From: Actinomycetales bacterium
GTDB taxonomy: Bacteria > Actinomycetota > Actinomycetes > Actinomycetales > Dermabacteraceae
Length of the DNA: 10,965 nt
Assembly (NCBI GenBank): GCA_012799425.1
Contig: JAAZLF010000082.1
Coordinates: 1-10,965, forward strand
Reading direction: 5' to 3'
Under the pieces are notes generated by a model that saw only the letters and a program-made list of their open reading frames with translations, was not told the DNA's origin and made no database searches. The number at the start of each line of letters is the position of its first letter. Position 1 is the first letter of the stretch. This document shows, piece by piece, positions 8,011 to 10,965 of this stretch. A program made the translations under genes and the position numbers.

Positions 8011-8280
8011 GTGAACGCCACCAAGGGTATGAACGTCGAAGAGGTCCGGCGGATGTCGGCCCAGCTCCGGGATGCGGCCGAGGAGATCACTCGTATCGAG
8101 CAGGAGCTGACCCGCGGTCTGGAGAGCGTGGACTGGACCGGGCCCGATGCCGATCGTTTCCGCGGCCAGTGGTCCTCGGAGATGGTCCCGGCCATGCAGC
8201 AGATCATGACCTCGGTCAACGAGCTGGGCGAGTCGGCGGAGCGCAACGCCGCCGAGCAGGAGTCGACCTCCTCGAACTGA
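8011..8280 (+). CDS. WXG100 family T7SS substrate 1
   Basis: This encodes 89 residues from a GTG with GGAAGGGG about 10 nt upstream. An ATG at 8029 is in frame, but starting there would lose the N-terminal KGMN motif shared with the other two WXG100 proteins of this window. The protein has the size and helix-turn-helix hairpin layout of the ESAT-6-like family. A first amphipathic helix runs to about residue 38, the turn is DWTG (W42, G44), and a second helix ends in a polar tail AEQESTSSN. No signal peptide is present, as expected for T7SS substrates. There is no YxxxD/E motif in the C-terminal tail. It probably forms a homo- or heterodimer and is exported by the ATPase system encoded upstream. 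Its own promoter (site A) and a strong terminator (8318-8350) make it a monocistronic unit. Confidence 0.93.
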   Translation: MNATKGMNVEEVRRMSAQLRDAAEEITRIEQELTRGLESVDWTGPDADRFRGQWSSEMVPAMQQIMTSVNELGESAERNAAEQESTSSN

Positions 8281-8317
8281 TCGGGGACGCGCCCGCATCC
8301 GCTCTCGCGACCGTGCA

Positions 8318-8350
8318 CGAGGCCCGAACGGGGACACCGTTCGGGCCTCG
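8318..8350 (+). terminator. Strong intrinsic terminator after WXG100 gene 1
   Basis: A perfect 14-bp stem, CGAGGCCCGAACGG (8318-8331) with CCGTTCGGGCCTCG (8337-8350), closes a 5-nt loop GGACA. It begins 38 nt after the stop codon. The T-tract is poor, but the stem is strong and separates this gene from the next. Confidence 0.8.
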
Positions 8351-8367
8351 TCGCCGACTGGTATGTT
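8340..8367 (+). promoter_or_regulatory. Possible promoter for the LpqN-like gene
   Basis: A TANNNT-type -10 box, TATGTT (8362-8367), lies 37 nt before the ATG at 8404. A weak -35 candidate, TTCGGG (8340-8345), sits 16 nt upstream but falls inside the terminator stem. The ATGGGGA/TCCCCAT operator of the WXG100 promoters is absent, so regulation probably differs. Confidence 0.35.
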
Positions 8368-8403
8368 TGGCGCCGTCAGTGGTGGGAGGAACGGAGCTAT
8401 TCC

Positions 8404-8886
8404 ATGGCGAAGAGGATCGCGTACCCGAGTGCTGACTTTCCCGGGCCACCGCGGATCAGCATCGACGTCCCGGACGAGTGGGAGCCTCTGACCGTCCCGG
8501 GAGTCCAGCTCGCCGTCGCACAGCCGCGGATGGAGGGCAGGTTCCGAGCCAACGTGGTGATCACCGTGCAGCGGTTCGGGCCTGGCTTCACCCTCGAGTC
8601 GGCGCAGGAGGGTCTGGAGCAGCGCAAGGCCGCGCTGCCCGAGCTGGAGGAGCTCGGCACGGGACCGATCGAGGTCCAGGGGAGGACCTGGATCGCGAGC
8701 GAGTACGGATACACCCAGCCGGGCCGGCCCACCGTCGTCCAGGCCGCGCGCTACGCGGTCCTCGACCGCGACGGTGTCGCGACGGACGTGCTGGAGATCG
8801 TCGGCAGCTGCGGCGCAGAGAGCGCTGACGACGAGATCGAGGCGGTCCGCGCCATCCAGGACTCCGTGCGCCTGACCATGGACTGA
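8404..8886 (+). CDS. LpqN/Mog1-PsbP-like protein without signal peptide
   Basis: This encodes 160 residues from an ATG with GGAGG and GGAG at 8385-8396. The N-terminus (MAKRIAYPSADFPGPPRISIDVPDEWEP) has no signal peptide, lipobox or membrane helix, so the protein should be cytoplasmic unless exported by the T7SS. The pattern fits the Mog1/PsbP-like fold of actinobacterial LpqN/LpqT and DcrB-type proteins. It consists of a strand and DEW-type turn (PDEWEPLTVPG), RANVVITVQRF, a helix (SAQEGLEQRKAALPELEELG), paired strands (IEVQGRTWIASEYGYTQ), then VVQAARYAVLDRDGVATDVLEIVGSCG and a last helix DDEIEAVRAIQDSVRLTMD. The assignment is by visual resemblance and is moderate. Its place between two WXG100 genes suggests a T7SS accessory role, for example a cytosolic partner of the substrates, but nothing in the sequence proves this. 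Confidence 0.75.
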   Translation: MAKRIAYPSADFPGPPRISIDVPDEWEPLTVPGVQLAVAQPRMEGRFRANVVITVQRFGPGFTLESAQEGLEQRKAALPELEELGTGPIEVQGRTWIASEYGYTQPGRPTVVQAARYAVLDRDGVATDVLEIVGSCGAESADDEIEAVRAIQDSVRLTMD

Positions 8887-9130
8887 GACCGCGCACCTCC
8901 ACCGCCGCTCGTCTCCATCGCCGCACTCCGGTGCGCGGGCCGCGGGCACCCGGCGATCGGTCCGGCCCGCGCCGGGAGGGGAGCGCGGTGCCGCTGGACC
9001 TCCGGCGGTCAGCACGGTGCGCCCGAACCATGGGCACCAGGATGGGCACGGGCCTCCATCCACATCGCTTGAGACCGCCCATGAGGCCTCTCACCTGCGG
9101 GTATGTCCGTTCCTGGCTATGTGGAGGAGC
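8887..9130. other. Non-coding stretch after the LpqN-like gene
   Basis: Together with the promoter region up to 9276 this makes about 390 nt without a convincing gene. Open frames here have poor start signals and resemble no family. It contains a possible GC-rich hairpin (8933-8972) and then sequence with no recognised element, until the inverted repeat at 9131. Confidence 0.5.
8933..8972 (+). terminator. Possible terminator hairpin after the LpqN-like gene
   Basis: GCGCGGGCC (8933-8941) pairs perfectly with GGCCCGCGC (8964-8972), but the loop is 22 nt and no T-run follows. It starts 46 nt after the stop codon. It is weaker than the terminators after the WXG100 genes. Confidence 0.3.
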
Positions 9131-9180
9131 ATGGGGAGTTGTCCCCATCGCCATGCGGGGGCGGGCGCTCTAGGGTGGTG
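9131..9180 (+). promoter_or_regulatory. Promoter with inverted-repeat operator upstream of WXG100 gene 2 (site B)
   Basis: ATGGGGA (9131-9137) and TCCCCAT (9142-9148) form a perfect 7-bp inverted repeat around GTTG. The likely -10 box is TAGGGT (9171-9176) within CTCTAGGGTG. The 21-nt distance from the last T of TCCCCAT to the T of TCTA equals that of site A. The shared pattern just before the -10 is GRGCGYTCTA (7918-7927 in A, 9163-9172 in B). A small inverted repeat GGTG/CACC (9177-9188) flanks the predicted transcription start near 9183, leaving a leader of about 94 nt. Confidence 0.65.
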
Positions 9181-9276
9181 TCATCACCTGGGGAACAGGG
9201 ACGAGGAAGCGGTCAGGGACCGTGGAGGTCCACTCCGGTGGGTGGGCACAGTTTTCACTACGACATGGAGGACACC

Positions 9277-9537
9277 ATGAAGAAGGGCATGAACCCTGAG
9301 CTCGTCGCTCAGATGGGGCAGCAGATCACTCAGGCCGGCGAGGATGCCATGGCCGCCTACACCGAGGTCGCGGGCCGTGTCGAGGGGCTCGACTGGACCG
9401 GCGAGGACCGGGACAGGTACGTGAGCGACTTCAGCTCCACCGTGCAGAACCTCGTGCAGCAGCTGCAGACGCAGTGCGCGGAGTTCGGCGAGCGGGCCAG
9501 GACGAACGCGGACCAGCAGCGCACCGCGTCCTCCTGA
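9277..9537 (+). CDS. WXG100 family T7SS substrate 2
   Basis: This encodes 86 residues. The chosen ATG has GGAGGA 4 nt upstream and gives MKKGMNPELV, matching the KGMN start of the other two WXG100 proteins. An in-frame ATG at 9265 lacks a ribosome binding site, and the frame open back to 9103 would add sequence that overlaps the promoter. The protein has a first helix, the turn DWTG (W40, G42), a second helix (about 46-75) and a polar tail NADQQRTASS. A single Cys lies late in helix 2 (TQCAEFG). It has no signal peptide and no YxxxD/E motif in the C-terminal tail. Its promoter (site B) shares an operator with WXG100 gene 1, so these two are probably co-regulated. WXG100 gene 3 follows 71 nt downstream and may be read from the same transcript. 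Confidence 0.92.
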   Translation: MKKGMNPELVAQMGQQITQAGEDAMAAYTEVAGRVEGLDWTGEDRDRYVSDFSSTVQNLVQQLQTQCAEFGERARTNADQQRTASS

Positions 9538-9608
9538 TCGCCAGGAATTCACAGACTTTTCGTTCGTAGTACTGCAGCCTCGGCCACTCGGGGCGGAAGG
9601 GGTATGAC

Positions 9609-9878
9609 ATGGCTTTCAAGGGAATGAATCCGGATGAGGGGCGCGAGGTCGGTCAGGCAGTGACCGATGCCGGCCAGCGGATCATGGAGATCATCGGCGA
9701 TATGACGCCGGTCGTCAACGGCGTGGAGTGGGTCGGCCCGGACTACGACTCGTACCGCGAGGACTGGAACGGTCTGATCAGCGGGACGCTGTCGACCCTG
9801 GTCGAGACGCTCCAGGAGAAGGGCAGGCTGCTCAACCAGCACGCTGAGGAGCAGGACGAGACCTCCAACCTCGGCTGA
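9609..9878 (+). CDS. WXG100 family T7SS substrate 3
   Basis: This encodes 89 residues from an ATG with GGAAGGGG (9595-9602) 6 nt upstream, beginning MAFKGMNPDEG. The turn is EWVG (W41, G43), so the W-x-G signature is present but differs from the DWTG of the two other copies. Helix 2 is preceded by the acidic, Tyr-rich PDYDSYREDWNG. The protein ends HAEEQDETSNLG and has no signal peptide. The turn and helix-2 start are diverged from the first two paralogues, which suggests a partner-type subunit (EsxA/EsxB-like heterodimers are known in the family), though pairing cannot be read from the sequence. No ATGGGGA/TCCCCAT operator and no clear promoter lie in the 71-nt gap, so it is probably co-transcribed with WXG100 gene 2. 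A strong terminator follows 24 nt after its stop. Confidence 0.9.
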   Translation: MAFKGMNPDEGREVGQAVTDAGQRIMEIIGDMTPVVNGVEWVGPDYDSYREDWNGLISGTLSTLVETLQEKGRLLNQHAEEQDETSNLG

Positions 9879-9902
9879 GCCGACGCTCGAGGTCCAGCAT
9901 GC

Positions 9903-9939
9903 GGAAGGCCCCGCACCCGGCAAGGGTGCGGGGCCTTCC
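9903..9939 (+). terminator. Strong intrinsic terminator ending the T7SS locus
   Basis: A perfect 16-bp stem, GGAAGGCCCCGCACCC (9903-9918) with GGGTGCGGGGCCTTCC (9924-9939), closes the loop GGCAA. It follows the last WXG100 gene and separates it from the convergent yajQ gene. The AAGG/CCTT flanks could let it work in both directions. Confidence 0.9.
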
Positions 9940-9951
9940 TGCATCCCCAGT

Positions 9952-9987
9952 GTGCCCCGGCCCGCCCGGGCGGGCGCGCCGGGGCAC
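9952..9987 (-). terminator. Compound hairpin, probable terminator of yajQ
   Basis: GTGCCCCGGC (9952-9961) pairs with GCCGGGGCAC (9978-9987). The interior holds the nested self-complementary CCGCCCGGGCGG (9962-9973). It lies 8 nt beyond the yajQ stop on the minus strand, and it sits back to back with the plus-strand terminator at 9903. The T-tract is poor. Confidence 0.6.
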
Positions 9988-9994
9988 CGCTGCG

Positions 9995-10483
9995 TCAGCG
10001 GTAGTTGACGAACTGGAGCGCCACGTCCAGATCCTTGCCCTTCAGCAGCGCGATGACGGACTGCAGGTCGTCACGGCTCTTGGAGGACACCCGCAGCTCG
10101 TCGCCCTCGATCCGCGCCTTGACCCCCTTGGGGCCCTCGTCCCGGATCAGCTTGGCGATCTTCTTCGCCTCGTCGGTGGCGATGCCCTCCTTGAGCGCAG
10201 CCCCGAGCCGCATGTCCTTGCCCGACTGCTTCGGCTCGCCCACGTCCAGTGCTTTGAGGGAGATGCCGCGACGCACCAGCTTGGACTGCAGCACGTCGAG
10301 CACCGCGAGCACTCGCTCCTCGGCATTGGCCGTCATCATGATCTCGTCACCGCTGAGGGTGATCGAGGCTCCCGTGCCGCGGAAGTCGTAGCGCTGCCCG
10401 ACCTCCTTCACGGCCTGGTTGACCGCGTTGTCGATCTCCTGGCGATCGAGCTTGCTGACGATGTCGAACGATGAATCTGCCAC
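9995..10483 (-). CDS. yajQ: YajQ family nucleotide-binding protein (UPF0234/DUF520)
   Basis: This encodes 162 residues, almost exactly the usual family length (about 163). The GTG start at 10483 on the minus strand has GGAAGGAG 4 nt upstream and gives the characteristic N-terminus [11 protein letters not shown] longer open frame to 10567 only adds unrelated residues. Family-typical segments are [54 protein letters not shown] and [16 protein letters not shown] (here [12 protein letters not shown]), ending ALQFVNYR. Members have been reported to bind nucleotides, and in Xanthomonas cyclic di-GMP, but the cellular role is unsettled. It is a conserved housekeeping gene, not part of the T7SS locus. 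It runs convergent to the last WXG100 gene and divergent from the tRNA genes. Confidence 0.95.
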   Translation of the reverse strand: MADSSFDIVSKLDRQEIDNAVNQAVKEVGQRYDFRGTGASITLSGDEIMMTANAEERVLAVLDVLQSKLVRRGISLKALDVGEPKQSGKDMRLGAALKEGIATDEAKKIAKLIRDEGPKGVKARIEGDELRVSSKSRDDLQSVIALLKGKDLDVALQFVNYR

Positions 10484-10588
10484 GTGGCTCCTTCCCTTCG
10501 CGCGGCCGCCCGCGAGGGCCGCCGCCTCACTGTCCACCAGCCCGGGGCGGGCTGTGACGCTCTTCATGCACTTCGGGCCGCTTCTCGG

Positions 10589-10618
10589 TTCGCGCCGAGG
10601 CCTGGGTCCCGCTATGCT
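10589..10618 (+). promoter_or_regulatory. Likely promoter of tRNA-Tyr
   Basis: A -10 box TATGCT (10613-10618, TANNNT) has a weak -35 candidate TTCGCG (10589-10594) 18 nt upstream. Transcription would start near 10625, about 55 nt before the mature tRNA. Confidence 0.5.
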
Positions 10619-10679
10619 TGTTCAGGTCCGCTTCCGGCGGCCACACGATCTCGATCGGGTGGATGACGGGAGCAGTCAC

Positions 10680-10761
10680 GGCAGATTACCCGAGTGGCCA
10701 AAGGGAGCTGACTGTAAATCAGCTGGCATTGCCTTCGTGGGTTCGAATCCCTCATCTGCCA
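10680..10761 (+). tRNA. tRNA-Tyr (anticodon GTA)
   Basis: This is a class II cloverleaf. The acceptor stem is GGCAGAT (10680-10686) with ATCTGCC (10754-10760), and the discriminator is A10761. The D stem is CCC/GGG (10689-10691 with 10703-10705). The anticodon stem is GCTGA/TCAGC around CTGTAAA, with GTA at 10714-10716. A long variable arm precedes the T loop TTCGAAT (10742-10748). The 3' CCA is not encoded, since CCG follows. The T stem GTGGG/CCCTC contains one apparent U-U mismatch (10738 with 10752). Confidence 0.96.
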
Positions 10762-10807
10762 CCGCGGAGGGTCCATGTGATCCGAAGCACCGGGGCCGGC
10801 CCCCGAA

Positions 10808-10836
10808 TTGCCTCCGGGCGATGAGGCGGGTAAGGT
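10808..10836 (+). promoter_or_regulatory. Likely promoter of tRNA-Thr
   Basis: TTGCCT (10808-10813) and TAAGGT (10831-10836) are separated by 17 nt, a near-consensus arrangement. Transcription would start about 5 nt before the mature tRNA at 10847. tRNA-Thr can thus be made independently of tRNA-Tyr. Confidence 0.6.
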
Positions 10837-10846
10837 TTACCGGGTT

Positions 10847-10919
10847 GCCCTGATAGCTCAGTCGGCAGAGCGTCTCCATGGTAAGGAGAAGGTCAAGGGT
10901 TCGATTCCCTTTCAGGGCT
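10847..10919 (+). tRNA. tRNA-Thr (anticodon GGT)
   Basis: The acceptor stem is GCCCTGA (10847-10853) with TCAGGGC (10912-10918), and the discriminator is T10919. The D loop AGCTCAGTCGGCAGAGC is standard. The anticodon stem is TCTCC/GGAGA around ATGGTAA, with GGT at 10880-10882, reading ACC and ACT. The T arm AAGGG-TTCGATT-CCCTT is complete. The CCA end is not encoded. Confidence 0.97.
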
Positions 10920-10932
10920 CTGATTGGATGCG

Positions 10933-10962
10933 GCGGCCCGGTCTCATTCGAGATCGGGCCGC
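10933..10962 (+). terminator. Terminator hairpin after the tRNA genes
   Basis: A 13-bp stem with one G-U pair joins GCGGCCCGGTCTC (10933-10945) and GAGATCGGGCCGC (10950-10962) around ATTC, 13 nt past tRNA-Thr. The sequence runs into CTTC at the window edge, so a T-tract beyond it cannot be judged. Confidence 0.7.
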
Positions 10963-10965
10963 TTC

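Noticed and set aside
9103..9276. Upstream extension of the WXG100 gene 2 frame
   Set aside because: It would place the inverted-repeat promoter inside the gene and give an atypically long N-terminus. The ATG at 9277 has GGAGGA and restores the shared KGMN start.
8931..9280. Small plus-strand open frames in the gap before WXG100 gene 2
   Set aside because: No ribosome binding sites, no recognisable fold, and overlap with the promoter of the next gene.
10484..10567. N-terminal extension of yajQ
   Set aside because: The added residues are not family-like. The GTG at 10483 has a strong ribosome binding site and yields the family length.
1..10965. CRISPR arrays, insertion sequences, integrases
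   Set aside because: No regularly spaced repeats, transposase motifs or terminal inverted repeats with target duplications were seen.

Overview
The window is high-GC, densely coded DNA from an actinobacterium. GTG and ATG starts are mixed, ribosome binding sites are strong, WXG100 genes are present, and a yajQ / tRNA-Tyr / tRNA-Thr block follows. The style fits a Micrococcales-type genome, perhaps Dermabacteraceae, but that placement is inference. The main content is a type VII secretion (T7SS, Esx/WXG100) locus joined to a phospho-signalling module.

Left part (2-3225): three genes read rightward. They encode a 5'-truncated zinc-ribbon plus FHA protein, a membrane Ser/Thr kinase whose start overlaps the preceding stop (ATGA), and a protein joining a degenerate FHA-like domain to a C-terminal winged-helix-like region. 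Centre (3335-7801): one 1488-residue T7SS motor ATPase of EccC/EssC type, with a ubiquitin-like N-terminus, an FHA domain, two membrane helices and three FtsK/SpoIIIE-type ATPase domains. Only the first ATPase domain keeps the catalytic glutamate, and the third has Arg in place of the P-loop Lys.

Right part (7802-9940): three WXG100 genes (8011, 9277, 9609) and an LpqN/Mog1-PsbP-like gene (8404) between the first two. The first two WXG100 genes are preceded by the same promoter architecture: a 7-bp inverted repeat (ATGGGGA, 4 nt, TCCCCAT) at exactly the same distance from a TCTA..GTG -10 region. This shared cis-element is the most striking non-coding signal here. The phospho-signalling genes next door include a plausible DNA-binding protein, so a kinase / FHA-winged-helix / twin-operator circuit controlling WXG100 production is a testable hypothesis.

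Far right (9941-10965): the T7SS locus ends at a strong terminator that converges with yajQ (minus strand). tRNA-Tyr(GTA), tRNA-Thr(GGT) and a final terminator-like hairpin follow on the plus strand. Other T7SS core genes (eccB, eccD, eccE, mycP) are not in this window.
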